The notes under the pieces: model-generated | The model's database searches: none | Seen by the model: the letters and a program-made list of their open reading frames with translations, nothing else | Told to the model about the DNA's origin: nothing | NCBI RefSeq assembly: GCF_947487805.1 | Contig: NZ_CANKXW010000010.1 | Location: 113,891 to 177,890 of the forward strand | Direction: 5' to 3' | DNA: 64,000 bases | Source: an uncultured Tateyamaria sp. | GTDB lineage: Bacteria; Pseudomonadota; Alphaproteobacteria; Rhodobacterales; Rhodobacteraceae | Position numbers and translations under genes: made by a program | Part shown: positions 25,043 to 33,759 of the stretch, piece after piece | Layout of the letters: the number at the start of each line of letters is the position of its first letter | Numbering within the stretch: position 1 is the first letter of the stretch

Positions 25043-26251
25043 TCAGGGCACGTATTCGGAAATCAAGTCCGGAATGCGCGCCTTGAACTTGAAGAAACCG
25101 CGCGTCGCATGGGGCCATGCGGCGCGGTCGTACGGGCGCTGAACCTCGATCACCGGCGGGACGTCGTCACGGGCGCGCAAGGCGGACAAAAGGCTTGCGA
25201 CAGGTCCAACCGGGGCATAAGCCGTCACGATTTGATCCAAGCCTTGGGCCCAATGTGCAATCGCCTCCGCCTTGGCCGTCACATCCGACACCGCCCCCAA
25301 ACGCGCGCCGTATCGCGCTGTGGCATCAGCCAGCGCACCGGTGGCAAATTCATCCACATGCGGCGCAATCGCCAACGGCGACAGATCGGACCGCACGGTG
25401 ACGCAAGCCGTTGCTTTCACGTCCAAACCCTGGTCCAGCACAAAACCGGGGCTGGTGTCTTCGTCGTGCAGGAGCAGGCCGGTGACACCGTTCGCAGGCA
25501 CCGTACCAGACAGCGGCAGGGGCTGAGGCTCGGGCATTGGCTGCGCCGGCAGTGGCTCTGCAACCTGTGCCAGCCCGGTGGGGTGCGGAAACCGGTTCTG
25601 GGTGTATTTCGCGATGTTGTCGGGCCGGGCGAGGTAGGTCTTGCCCACCGTCTGTATCCCCGCCACCCAACGCCAGCTGAGCGTGTTGGACGCAGGGTCG
25701 CCATCGAGCAGATGCCGCAGAAAGAAATCCGCGCCCAATTCCCACGGCAACCGCAGGGTAAAGATCCAGATCGATGCAAACCACATGCGGGCATGATTGT
25801 GTAAATATCCTGTCTGAACAAGTTCTTGTGCCCATGTATTAAAGCAGTCTATTTCCGTTTCGCCACGGCACGCATCCTCCCAGCGTGCCCGCAGTCCAGC
25901 TTGCGTCTGCACCTCGTTCAGCGCGGACGACAAACTCGCGCGGTACATCGTCCAGACCTGGGGCCGCATCTCCAGCCAGCCTTTCCAATAGGTGCGCCAA
26001 TAGACCTCCTGAATGAACTTTTCCGCCGCCGACGCACTGTGTCGCCCCAGCACGGAGCGCAGGACCTCCTCTTCGGTGATCAGGCGCGCGCGCAAGTACG
26101 GCGACAGCGTGGACACGCCGCTGTGCTGGCCGGGGCCCAGGTCATAGTTGCGCCGGGCGGCATAATCGCGCCCCGCGGCGGGCACAAAGCGGCGCAGGCG
26201 GTCAAGGGCTTTGGTCCGGGTGGGCGGGAATGTTTCAAGTGCAACGGTCAT
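25043..26251 (-). CDS. Photolyase/cryptochrome FAD-binding domain protein with atypical domain order
   Basis: A 402-residue protein whose N-terminal ~235 residues are the helical FAD-binding domain of the photolyase family. Visible are STLSPYLRARLITEEEVL, FIQEVYWRTYWKGWLEMRP, TGYLHNHARMWFASIWIF and LDGDPASNTLSWRWVAG. The alpha/beta antenna domain that normally comes first is absent. Instead, a ~140-residue segment with alternating strands and helices follows the FAD domain (from VTGLLLHDED). This could be a rearranged antenna domain or an unrelated one. DNA-repair or light-sensing function is likely but not certain. Confidence 0.75.
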   Translation of the reverse strand: MTVALETFPPTRTKALDRLRRFVPAAGRDYAARRNYDLGPGQHSGVSTLSPYLRARLITEEEVLRSVLGRHSASAAEKFIQEVYWRTYWKGWLEMRPQVWTMYRASLSSALNEVQTQAGLRARWEDACRGETEIDCFNTWAQELVQTGYLHNHARMWFASIWIFTLRLPWELGADFFLRHLLDGDPASNTLSWRWVAGIQTVGKTYLARPDNIAKYTQNRFPHPTGLAQVAEPLPAQPMPEPQPLPLSGTVPANGVTGLLLHDEDTSPGFVLDQGLDVKATACVTVRSDLSPLAIAPHVDEFATGALADATARYGARLGAVSDVTAKAEAIAHWAQGLDQIVTAYAPVGPVASLLSALRARDDVPPVIEVQRPYDRAAWPHATRGFFKFKARIPDLISEYVP

Positions 26252-26383
26252 TGCCGTCCAGTTAGCGGGCGCAAGATGCGCTTCAACCGCTCGGGTGCTC
26301 TTGCAGGTCCCAAACGGCGATACTAAGACTCAGGTAACTTCTTTGCGGGTATGGTCTCGCAAAGTGTGACGAGGCAGGACACC

Positions 26384-27025
26384 ATGCGCGATCCCATCGA
26401 TCAATATTCCCATTTCACCAACAACCTGGTCCCCATGGTGGTCGAACAGACCAGCAGGGGTGAACGGGCCTATGACATCTTTTCGCGCCTGCTGAAGGAA
26501 CGGATCATTTTCATCAACGGCCCGATCCACAGCGGCATGAGCCATCTGGTCGTGGCCCAGCTCTTGCACCTTGAGGCGGAAAACCCGTCCAAGGAAATCA
26601 GCATGTATGTGAACTCGCCCGGTGGCGAGGTGACGGCCGGTTTTTCCATCTATGACACGATGCAGTACATCAAGCCCAAGGTGTCCACGCTGATCTGCGG
26701 CATGGCAGCATCAATGGGGTCTGTGATCGCCATTGGCGGTGAGCCGGGCATGCGCTTTGCACTACCCAATTCCGAGGTGATGGTGCACCAGCCGTCGGGC
26801 GGCGCGCAGGGGATGGCCGCGGATATGCTGATCTCGGCACGGCACATCGAACGCACCCGCGAACGCATCTACCAGCTTTATGTCAAACATGCCGGTCAGG
26901 ATTATGACACGGTGCAAAAGGCGCTGGATCGGGACACCTGGATGACCCCCGAAGAGGCCAAGGAGTGGGGTCATCTCGACGAGATCGTCGAGAACCGCGC
27001 CAAGGGCGATGACGACGACAGCTGA
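26384..27025 (+). CDS. clpP: ATP-dependent Clp protease proteolytic subunit
   Basis: A 213-residue ClpP. The catalytic Ser is in [14 protein letters not shown], the His in [14 protein letters not shown], and the Asp in the [15 protein letters not shown] region. GAGGCAGG before ATG 26384 fixes the start. It assembles as a tetradecameric chamber and partners with ClpX encoded 160 bases downstream. AAATCGCG/CGCGATTT after the stop (27028-27060) could form a terminator-like hairpin, although no T-run follows. Confidence 0.96.
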   Translation: MRDPIDQYSHFTNNLVPMVVEQTSRGERAYDIFSRLLKERIIFINGPIHSGMSHLVVAQLLHLEAENPSKEISMYVNSPGGEVTAGFSIYDTMQYIKPKVSTLICGMAASMGSVIAIGGEPGMRFALPNSEVMVHQPSGGAQGMAADMLISARHIERTRERIYQLYVKHAGQDYDTVQKALDRDTWMTPEEAKEWGHLDEIVENRAKGDDDDS

Positions 27026-27186
27026 CCAAAATCGCGCCGGTTTTCACGGTTGCGCGATTTGACCCAAGGGTCGGCTAAAAAGACGATTGTGGACCCCGCG
27101 GGGCTGTCTTAAGCTGGCAGTCAACGCGGGACACGCCGGATCATACCGGCACCTGGAATGGCGGCATCTGCCGGGAAGGACGCGAC

Positions 27187-28452
27187 ATGGCCTCGAATTC
27201 GGGCGGCGACAGCAAGAACACGCTCTATTGCAGCTTTTGCGGCAAGAGCCAGCACGAGGTGCGCAAACTGATTGCCGGTCCCACGGTGTTCATCTGTGAT
27301 GAATGCGTGGAACTGTGCATGGACATCATCCGCGAAGAGACGAAGGCGTCCGGCCTGAAATCCACGGATGGCGTGCCTACACCCAAGGATATCTGCGGGG
27401 TTCTGGATGACTACGTGATCGGTCAGGCGATGGCCAAGCGCGTGTTGTCCGTTGCGGTGCACAACCACTACAAACGTTTGAACCATGCCCAGAAGGGCGG
27501 GGACATCGAACTGGCGAAATCCAACATCCTGCTGATCGGCCCCACGGGCTGCGGCAAGACATTGCTGGCCCAGACGCTGGCGCGCATTCTGGATGTACCG
27601 TTCACCATGGCCGATGCCACCACGCTGACCGAGGCGGGCTATGTCGGTGAGGACGTGGAAAACATCATCCTGAAGCTGTTGCAGTCGTCGGAATACAATG
27701 TTGAACGTGCACAGCGCGGCATCGTCTATATCGACGAGGTCGACAAGATCACGCGCAAGTCCGAAAATCCGTCGATTACCCGCGACGTGTCGGGCGAAGG
27801 CGTGCAGCAGGCGCTTTTGAAACTGATGGAAGGCACCGTGGCCTCCGTCCCACCGCAGGGCGGGCGCAAGCACCCGCAGCAGGAATTCCTGCAAGTGGAC
27901 ACCACGAATATCCTGTTTATCTGCGGTGGCGCCTTTGCAGGCCTCGACAAGATCATCGCACAGCGCGGCAAGGGGTCGGCCATGGGCTTTGGCGCCGATG
28001 TGCGCGATAATGACGAACGCGGCGTAGGCGAGGTGTTCACCGATCTCGAACCCGAAGATCTGCTGAAATTCGGTCTGATCCCGGAATTTGTCGGGCGTTT
28101 GCCTGTTCTGGCCACGCTCGAGGATCTGGACGAGGACGCGCTTGTCACCATCCTGACACAGCCCAAGAACGCGCTGGTCAAGCAGTACCAGCGCCTGTTC
28201 GAGCTGGAAGACACCGCGCTGACCTTTACCGAGGATGCGCTGAGTGCGATTGCGAAGCGCGCGATCGAACGCAAGACCGGGGCGCGGGGACTGCGCTCCA
28301 TCCTCGAGGATATCCTGCTCGACACGATGTTCGAATTGCCCGGACTGGAGTCGGTGACCGAGGTTGTCGTCAACGAAGAGGCGGTGAATTCCGATGCCGC
28401 CCCGCTGATGATCCACGCGGATGCGGAAAAGGAACCGGCCAGCGCAGGCTGA
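27187..28452 (+). CDS. clpX: ATP-dependent Clp protease ATP-binding subunit ClpX
   Basis: A 421-residue ClpX. The N-terminal C4 zinc-binding domain (CSFCGKS ... CDECVELC) precedes the AAA+ module with Walker A GPTGCGKT, Walker [11 protein letters not shown] and the sensor regions. The pore loop GYVGEDVE is present. It unfolds tagged substrates and feeds them to ClpP. In alphaproteobacteria ClpXP also degrades cell-cycle regulators. Length and start are normal for the family. Confidence 0.98.
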   Translation: MASNSGGDSKNTLYCSFCGKSQHEVRKLIAGPTVFICDECVELCMDIIREETKASGLKSTDGVPTPKDICGVLDDYVIGQAMAKRVLSVAVHNHYKRLNHAQKGGDIELAKSNILLIGPTGCGKTLLAQTLARILDVPFTMADATTLTEAGYVGEDVENIILKLLQSSEYNVERAQRGIVYIDEVDKITRKSENPSITRDVSGEGVQQALLKLMEGTVASVPPQGGRKHPQQEFLQVDTTNILFICGGAFAGLDKIIAQRGKGSAMGFGADVRDNDERGVGEVFTDLEPEDLLKFGLIPEFVGRLPVLATLEDLDEDALVTILTQPKNALVKQYQRLFELEDTALTFTEDALSAIAKRAIERKTGARGLRSILEDILLDTMFELPGLESVTEVVVNEEAVNSDAAPLMIHADAEKEPASAG

Positions 28453-28464
28453 GCCGTCGAAACA

Positions 28465-28491
28465 GGGCGGACGGGTTCCGCCCTTTTCTTT
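28465..28491 (+). terminator. Rho-independent terminator after clpX
   Basis: GGGCGGA at 28465-28471 pairs with TCCGCCC at 28477-28483 across a five-base loop and is followed by TTTTCTTT. It begins 13 bases after the clpX stop. Confidence 0.9.
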
Positions 28492-28501
28492 GGCTGAATA
28501 G

Positions 28502-28562
28502 TTAGCCATATGGATAACTTTTTTGCCCGTCGCCTGAATTCCTGTGTTACTTAGCCATATGG
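28502..28562 (+). promoter_or_regulatory. Tandem TTAGCCATATGG boxes, candidate ArsR operator
   Basis: The 12-mer TTAGCCATATGG occurs at 28502-28513 and again at 28551-28562, 49 bases apart (start to start). Each contains the palindrome CCATATGG. The second copy includes the start codon of the ArsR gene. Placement suggests autoregulation, with the repressor covering promoter and start. Confidence 0.55.
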
Positions 28563-28903
28563 CTTACGAATCAACAGACACCATCACGCCCGTCTTCGGC
28601 GCCTTGGCCGACCCAACCCGCCGGGCCATCCTGCACGCATTGGCCCGCGGGCCGCGATCGGTGTCGGACCTTGCCGCGGATCACGACATGGCGCTGCCCA
28701 GTTTTCTCAAACACATCGGCAAACTGGAAAAATCGGGCCTTGTCACCAGCGACAAACAGGGCCGGTCGCGCATGTGCCGCTTGCGCCCCGACGGGTTTGC
28801 CCCGGCGCAAAACTGGCTGGCGCAGGAACAGGCACGGTGGGGCGGGGCGTTGGATCGGTTGGCCATGCACCTGGAAACACTGGAAAAAGGACCAAGGCAA
28901 TGA
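28559..28903 (+). CDS. ArsR-family transcriptional regulator
   Basis: A 114-residue winged-helix regulator. It shows the ArsR core ALADPTRRAILHALARGPRS, VSDLAADHDMALPSFLKHIG and KLEKSGLVTSDKQGR. It lacks Cys-rich metal sites, so it is the non-metal subgroup that is usually paired with an SRPBCC/AHSA1 protein, exactly as here: the next gene overlaps its stop by four bases. No Shine-Dalgarno is seen before ATG 28559, so the mRNA may be near-leaderless; GTG 28544 is an alternative start. Confidence 0.88.
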   Translation: MAYESTDTITPVFGALADPTRRAILHALARGPRSVSDLAADHDMALPSFLKHIGKLEKSGLVTSDKQGRSRMCRLRPDGFAPAQNWLAQEQARWGGALDRLAMHLETLEKGPRQ

Positions 28904-29346
28904 CTGCTGTGTTCGGAACACTCAATTTTGACCGCCATGTACCGGTCGCCGCATCCCGCGTATTTTCGGCCCTGGTCTCGCCCGAGGACCGCATGGCGTG
29001 GGGCCCACCCGACACCGGCTCCATCGTGGTGATCACGGACCAACCCGCCCCGGCCGAAGGGGTGCGCGAGCTGTCCAAGTGCGGGCCGCGTGACAACCCT
29101 TACGTCGACGTGGCCACTGACTGGGTTCTGATCGACGCGCCACGCCGCCTGATCTTTGCCGAAACGCTGCTAGCCGAAGGTGAGATCCTGGGCACCAGCC
29201 TTGCGACCTACGAGCTGACCGAGGCCAGTGGGGGCACGGACCTGCGCCTGACGGTGCAGCTGGTGAATTTTGCCGGAGAAGAAATGATGGGCGAATTCGA
29301 AGGTGGCTGGACCCACGCGCTCAACAATCTGACCGCGCATTTCTGA
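28900..29346 (+). CDS. SRPBCC (AHSA1-type) domain protein
   Basis: A 148-residue START-like fold protein with typical segments FDRHVPVAASRVFSALVSPEDR, DVATDWVLIDAPRRLIFAET and EFEGGWTHALNNLTAHF. This family binds small hydrophobic ligands, and pairs with ArsR regulators are widespread though mostly uncharacterised. It is translationally coupled to the upstream regulator (ATGA overlap). Confidence 0.87.
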   Translation: MTAVFGTLNFDRHVPVAASRVFSALVSPEDRMAWGPPDTGSIVVITDQPAPAEGVRELSKCGPRDNPYVDVATDWVLIDAPRRLIFAETLLAEGEILGTSLATYELTEASGGTDLRLTVQLVNFAGEEMMGEFEGGWTHALNNLTAHF

Positions 29347-29409
29347 GACTGGTTGACCCCACAGCGCAGCCTTGGCCATATGCGGAAAATTGCATGGACC
29401 GAGGATATC

Positions 29410-29775
29410 ATGACACTCAAACGCATTCACTCAGGCGGCCCGTTCGAGGCTAAAATCGGCTATTGCCGCGCGGTCGTGGCGGGCGACTGGGTGCATGTGG
29501 CGGGCACCGTGGGGCAGGGCGACACGGTCGTTGATCAGTGCCGCGACGCGCTCGCCACAATCCACGGTGCGCTTAAGGAGGCGGGCGCGGATTGGAAGGA
29601 TGTGGTTCGCGTCACCTACATGCTGCCGGACCGTGCGGAGTTCGAACCCTGCTGGCCCGCGCTGCGCGACGCCTTTGGCGACAACCCGCCCGCCGCTACG
29701 ATGATCGAATGCGGGCTGCTTGACCCGAAATTCCGCATCGAGATCGAAGTGACCGCCTATTTGCCGGCTGGCTGA
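29410..29775 (+). CDS. RidA-family protein (reactive imine/enamine deaminase-like)
   Basis: A 121-residue YjgF/YER057c/UK114 fold protein with VAGDWVHVAGTVG, QCRDALATIHGALKEAGADW, VVRVTYMLPDR and ATMIECGLLDPKFRIEIEVTA. The Glu and Arg of the C-terminal segment match ligand-pocket residues, but the catalytic Arg context differs from classical RidA, so this is one of the other Rid subfamilies. GAGG at 29401-29404 supports ATG 29410; ATG 29379 is an in-frame-like alternative start. Confidence 0.82.
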   Translation: MTLKRIHSGGPFEAKIGYCRAVVAGDWVHVAGTVGQGDTVVDQCRDALATIHGALKEAGADWKDVVRVTYMLPDRAEFEPCWPALRDAFGDNPPAATMIECGLLDPKFRIEIEVTAYLPAG

Positions 29776-29853
29776 CGCCCATGCGCGCGCGTGTCCACTG
29801 GACGCCGCGCGCGCGATGCGGCATAGACGGGAACAAAGCGTCGGAGGCGATAC

Positions 29854-30237
29854 ATGGGCATTCTCAACACTCTGCTGCGAGCGGTGACCTGGTGGAACGG
29901 GCAAACGCTGAACACGCAGCTGTTCACGTGGCGCAAGGGCGTGCGCGTCGGCGAAGATGCGCAAGGCAACGTGTTCTACAAAACGCAGGACGACAGCAAA
30001 CGCTGGGTCATCTTCAATGGCGAAGCCGAGGCAAGCCGCGTGGATCCCGAATGGCACGGCTGGCTGCACCGCACCTGGAACGAGCCGCCCACCGACAAAC
30101 CGCTGCCGCGCAAGGACTGGGAAAAACCGCACCAGCCCAACTTGACCGGCACCGCGATGGCCTACGCGCCCGCGGGCTCGATCCGGCGGGCTGACCCTGC
30201 GGACCGCTCCGATTACGAAGCGTGGACACCCGAGTAA
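29854..30237 (+). CDS. NADH:ubiquinone oxidoreductase accessory subunit NDUFA12
   Basis: A 127-residue homologue of the mitochondrial complex I subunit NDUFA12 (B17.2). The signature runs [18 protein letters not shown], then [20 protein letters not shown] and [16 protein letters not shown]. In alphaproteobacteria it is encoded away from the nuo operon, usually before mlaD as here. It binds the peripheral arm of complex I. The stop codon abuts the mlaD start. Confidence 0.93.
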   Translation: MGILNTLLRAVTWWNGQTLNTQLFTWRKGVRVGEDAQGNVFYKTQDDSKRWVIFNGEAEASRVDPEWHGWLHRTWNEPPTDKPLPRKDWEKPHQPNLTGTAMAYAPAGSIRRADPADRSDYEAWTPE

Positions 30238-30690
30238 ATGTCCGAGAACACCACCGAGGTTCTGGTTGGCGGCGTCGTACTTGCGGCGGCCATCGGCTTC
30301 GCCATCTATGGTGCGCAGGTTGCGGGCCTGGGCAGCACGGGTGGGGCCAACTATCCACTGTCAGCCAGCTTTCGCAGCCTTGAAGGTGTGGGCGTGGGCA
30401 CCGACGTGCGGTTGGCGGGGGTCAAGGTCGGCACCGTGACGGATGTGGCGCTGAACCCCGAAACCTACCGCGCGGACACGGTTGTGGCCTTGCGCTCGGA
30501 CACGCAAATCCCGGATGACAGCGCGATCATCATCAGCTCCGAAGGGCTCTTGGGCGGCAACTTTGTCGAGATCGTCCCCGGCGGGTCACCGTTCTATTTC
30601 GAAGCGGGCGACGAAATCACGGACACGCAAGGGTCGGTCAGCCTGATCTCGCTTCTGCTCAAATTCGTGTCCGGTGGCGACAGCGAATGA
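30238..30690 (+). CDS. mlaD: Outer-membrane lipid asymmetry protein MlaD
   Basis: A 150-residue protein with one N-terminal membrane anchor (VGGVVLAAAIGFAIYGAQV) and a single MCE domain (YPLSASFRSLEGVGVGTDV, VRLAGVKVGTVTDVAL, IISSEGLLGGNFVEI). It binds phospholipid in the periplasm as part of the MlaFEDB transporter. The other subunits are not in this window. The ATG directly follows the upstream stop and its end overlaps the DUF2155 gene. Confidence 0.9.
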   Translation: MSENTTEVLVGGVVLAAAIGFAIYGAQVAGLGSTGGANYPLSASFRSLEGVGVGTDVRLAGVKVGTVTDVALNPETYRADTVVALRSDTQIPDDSAIIISSEGLLGGNFVEIVPGGSPFYFEAGDEITDTQGSVSLISLLLKFVSGGDSE

Positions 30691-31043
30691 AACGGCTGTT
30701 GGCGGCGATGCTGATCTGTGCCGGTACAGCGCACGCACAGCAGCAAACCCAGACAGCGACCGGTGCAATTTTGCGCGGTCTCGATAAGTTCAGCGGTGAT
30801 GTCGTCGACATTCAGCTGCCCGCAGGTCGCACGGTTCAGTTCGAGCGGCTTAACATCTCGCTGACCGAATGCCGCTATCCGGCAGGCAACCCGTTTGGCA
30901 ATGCCTATGCGGGCCTGCAAATCACCGAGATTGGCCGCGAGGGCGTGGTGTTTTCAGGCTGGATGATCGCCTCGGCCCCTGCGCTCAACGCGATGGAGCA
31001 CGCCCGCTATGACGTCTGGGTGATCCGCTGCACCACATCCTGA
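30687..31043 (+). CDS. DUF2155 domain protein, secreted
   Basis: A 118-residue protein with a signal peptide (LLAAMLICAGTAHAQ) and the DUF2155 core: GLDKFSGDVVDIQLPAG, then LTECRYPAGNPFGNAYAGL and FSGWMIASAPALNAMEHARYDVWVIRC. Two Cys residues may pair in the periplasm. Function is unknown, but the position between mlaD and aat is conserved in Rhodobacterales. The last 37 bases overlap the 3' end of the convergent aat gene. Confidence 0.88.
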   Translation: MKRLLAAMLICAGTAHAQQQTQTATGAILRGLDKFSGDVVDIQLPAGRTVQFERLNISLTECRYPAGNPFGNAYAGLQITEIGREGVVFSGWMIASAPALNAMEHARYDVWVIRCTTS

Positions 31044-31648
31044 AGCGTCGCAACGGGCACATCCGAAAACTGATTGCGCCCGGCGAGCGCCCGGTCCAGC
31101 CGTTTGTGATATTGCCCCCGCGTGATCTCGATCCCGCCAAGGCTGGCCAGATGCGGCGTCAGGAACTGGGTGTCGAACAGGGAAAACCCGCTGCGGTTCA
31201 GGTGATCCACCGCTGCGGCCAGCGCCATCTTTGACGCATTTGTCCGCCGTGAAAACATGCTTTCCCCGAAAAACGCGCCGCCCAGCGTGACGCCATAGAC
31301 GCCCCCAACCAGCGTGGCGCCCTCCCAGATCTCAAAGGAATGGGCGTCGTCCGACATGTGCAACTCTATGTAAAGACGCCGGATTTCCGGGTTGATCCAC
31401 GTATCTGCACGATCGGCGCAACCGTCCAGAACGCCACAGAAATCGCTGTCGATGCGCAGGGCCCAATCGGTGCGGCGCATGGCGCGTGCAAGAGACCGCG
31501 ACATGTGGAACCCGTCCAGCGGCAGCACGCCGCGCAACCGCGGGTCCACCCAGAACACCTCCGGATCGTCCCGCGATTCCGCCATCGGAAAGATGCCCGA
31601 CGCATATCCCTTGAGAAGCAAATCTGTGGTGATCTGAAAATCCTGCAT
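31007..31648 (-). CDS. aat: Leucyl/phenylalanyl-tRNA-protein transferase
   Basis: A 213-residue Aat. Visible segments are LLLKGYASGIFPMAE, VFWVDPRLRGVLPLDGFHMSRS, GESMFSRRTNASKMAL and LFDTQFLTPHLASLGGIEI. It transfers Leu or Phe from tRNA to N-terminal Arg/Lys of proteins, creating N-degrons for ClpAP/ClpS. Start ATG 31646-31648 gives the usual length; an upstream extension is not supported. Confidence 0.95.
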   Translation of the reverse strand: MQDFQITTDLLLKGYASGIFPMAESRDDPEVFWVDPRLRGVLPLDGFHMSRSLARAMRRTDWALRIDSDFCGVLDGCADRADTWINPEIRRLYIELHMSDDAHSFEIWEGATLVGGVYGVTLGGAFFGESMFSRRTNASKMALAAAVDHLNRSGFSLFDTQFLTPHLASLGGIEITRGQYHKRLDRALAGRNQFSDVPVATLQDVVQRITQTS

Positions 31649-31683
31649 GGTTCTCTTGTCTATGGCCCGCGCCCTGAAACGTA

Positions 31684-31710
31684 AAAGGGCCGCCAAGAGG
31701 GGCGGCCCTT
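31684..31710 (-). terminator. Terminator after accC
   Basis: AAGGGCCGCC and GGCGGCCCTT form a ten-pair stem around a short loop. On the minus strand the stem is followed by TTTTACG, so it ends the accBC transcript. Confidence 0.8.
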
Positions 31711-31728
31711 CGCATCATACGCTCCGTC

Positions 31729-33078
31729 TTACCAGTCTGTCTGTTGTTCCAGCCAGTGTTCGAGCCAGTGAATGTTGTAGTCGCCCGTGTGGATGTCCTT
31801 TTCCGCGAGCAATGCGTGAAACAAGGGCACAGTTGTGTCGACACCATCGATGATCAGCTCGCCCAGGGCCCTGTTCAGACGCGCCAGCGCCTCGGCCCGG
31901 TCGCGGCCATGCACGATCAGCTTGCCGATCAGGCTGTCGTAATAGGGCGGGATCCGGTAGCCGTCATACAGCGCGGAATCGATCCGCACGCCAAGTCCAC
32001 CGGGCGCATGGTATTGCGTGATCCGACCGGGCGAGGGCGAAAAGTTCGGCAGCTTTTCCGCGTTCAGGCGCACTTCGATGGAGTGGCCGTTGATCTCGAG
32101 GTCGTCCTGCTGGAACGTCATGTCCAGTCCAGAGGCCACGCGGATCTGTTCGCGCACCAGATCGACGCCGAAAATGGCCTCTGTTACCGGGTGTTCGACT
32201 TGGAGGCGCGTATTCATCTCGATGAAATAGAATTCGCCGTTCTCGTAAAGAAACTCGATGGTGCCCGCGCCGATATAGTTGATCTTGGCCACGGCGTCGG
32301 CACAGACTTTGCCGATGGCCGCGCGCTCTTCGGCGGAGATCGCAGGGCCGGGGGCCTCTTCGAACACCTTCTGGTGGCGCCGTTGCAGCGAACAGTCGCG
32401 TTCGCCCAGATGCACGGCGCGGCCTTTGCCATCGCCAAACACCTGGATTTCGATGTGGCGCGGCGTGGTCAGGTATTTTTCGATATAGACTTCGTCATTG
32501 CCGAACGCCGCCTTGCCCTCGGCCCGCGCGGTCATGAACGCGCTTTCCATGTCGGCGGCGGTTTGCGCCACCTTCATGCCCCGCCCGCCGCCACCGGCGG
32601 TGGCCTTGATGATGACCGGGTATCCCATGTCCTCGCCTAAGGCCTTGGCCTCGTCCAGCGTGGCCACGCCGCCATCCGATCCGGGCACGCAAGGCACACC
32701 CAGCGCCTTCATCGTGTCCTTGGCGGTGATCTTGTCGCCCATGACGCGGATATGTTCAGCGGTGGGGCCGATAAAGGTCAGGCCGTGATCTTCGACGATC
32801 TGCACGAATTGCGCGTTTTCGGACAGGAATCCGTAACCGGGGTGAATCGCCTCGGCGCCGGTGATCTCGCAGGCCGAGATGATGGCCGGAAAGCTGAGGT
32901 AGGATTGCGGCGATGCGGGTGGGCCAATGCACACGCTTTCGTCGGCCATGCGCACGTGCATGGCGTCCGCATCGGCGGTGGAGTGGACGGCAACCGTCGC
33001 GATGCCCATTTCACGGGCGGCGCGGATCACCCGCAGGGCAATCTCTCCGCGGTTGGCGATCAGGATCTTGTTGAACAT
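31729..33078 (-). CDS. accC: Acetyl-CoA carboxylase biotin carboxylase subunit
   Basis: A 449-residue ATP-grasp enzyme of standard AccC length. Visible are the N-terminal [20 protein letters not shown], the Gly-rich loop [15 protein letters not shown], the catalytic region [16 protein letters not shown] and [11 protein letters not shown]. It carboxylates the biotin of AccB using bicarbonate and ATP in the first step of fatty-acid synthesis. It lies eleven bases downstream of accB. Confidence 0.97.
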   Translation of the reverse strand: MFNKILIANRGEIALRVIRAAREMGIATVAVHSTADADAMHVRMADESVCIGPPASPQSYLSFPAIISACEITGAEAIHPGYGFLSENAQFVQIVEDHGLTFIGPTAEHIRVMGDKITAKDTMKALGVPCVPGSDGGVATLDEAKALGEDMGYPVIIKATAGGGGRGMKVAQTAADMESAFMTARAEGKAAFGNDEVYIEKYLTTPRHIEIQVFGDGKGRAVHLGERDCSLQRRHQKVFEEAPGPAISAEERAAIGKVCADAVAKINYIGAGTIEFLYENGEFYFIEMNTRLQVEHPVTEAIFGVDLVREQIRVASGLDMTFQQDDLEINGHSIEVRLNAEKLPNFSPSPGRITQYHAPGGLGVRIDSALYDGYRIPPYYDSLIGKLIVHGRDRAEALARLNRALGELIIDGVDTTVPLFHALLAEKDIHTGDYNIHWLEHWLEQQTDW

Positions 33079-33088
33079 GACGCGCCCC

Positions 33089-33577
33089 TTATTCGAGGAT
33101 CACAAGCGGTGCACCGAATTCCACGGCGGCCCCATCGTCCACCAGAATGCGTTTGACCGTACCGGCGCGCGGGGCCGGGATGTGGTTCATTGTCTTCATC
33201 GCCTCGACGATCAGCAGCGTGTCGCCTTCGCTGACCTGCTGGCCCACCTTGATGAAAGACGGCGCGCCGGGTTCGGCCTGCATGTAGACGGTGCCAACCA
33301 TGGGCGAGGTGACCGCGCCGGGATCGCTTGCGGGATCTGCGGCGGCCTGGGGCGCTTCGCTCGGGGCGGCGGCAACGGGGGCCGCGACAGCGACCGGGGT
33401 CGGGGCTGCGACCTGTGCGGTGACGGCCTGTGCCGTGTGGCGCGATACGCGCACATTCAGGCTGTCGTCTTCGCCATATTCGCGTTTGACCTGCAACTCG
33501 GTCAGATCGTTTTCCCGCAGCAGTTCGGCCAGAGCCTGAATAAAGGCCACATCTGCATCATGATTGCTTTTTGTCAT
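33089..33577 (-). CDS. accB: Biotin carboxyl carrier protein of acetyl-CoA carboxylase
   Basis: A 162-residue BCCP. The N-terminal helix ([20 protein letters not shown]) and an Ala/Pro linker precede the biotinyl domain. Its lysine is in the conserved [10 protein letters not shown]. The start ATG 33575-33577 is preferred over one four codons upstream. It forms an operon with accC. aroQ, which commonly precedes accB in relatives, is not here; an RTX-like gene takes that place. Confidence 0.96.
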   Translation of the reverse strand: MTKSNHDADVAFIQALAELLRENDLTELQVKREYGEDDSLNVRVSRHTAQAVTAQVAAPTPVAVAAPVAAAPSEAPQAAADPASDPGAVTSPMVGTVYMQAEPGAPSFIKVGQQVSEGDTLLIVEAMKTMNHIPAPRAGTVKRILVDDGAAVEFGAPLVILE

Positions 33578-33703
33578 TGTCGTCCTCAACCGATTGCAAC
33601 GGCCACGCCTTCGTTGAAGCGCGCCGCAAGCTCAGCGCCGCTTATAGCGGGCGAAACGGGCAGAGGAAAGCATCCTTGATGACGTGAGGGCATGCAAGCC
33701 GCC

Positions 33704-33738
33704 GGAAAACGGCTGTGCCGCCCCTGTGAGGGCGGCAC
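33704..33738 (-). terminator. Terminator after the RTX-like gene
   Basis: GTGCCGCCC (33715-33723) and GGGCGGCAC (33730-33738) form a perfect nine-pair stem with a six-base loop. On the minus strand it is followed by AGCCGTTTTCC, so it acts for the leftward RTX-like gene. Confidence 0.7.
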
Positions 33739-33759
33739 GGGATGTCACCGATGCGGGCG

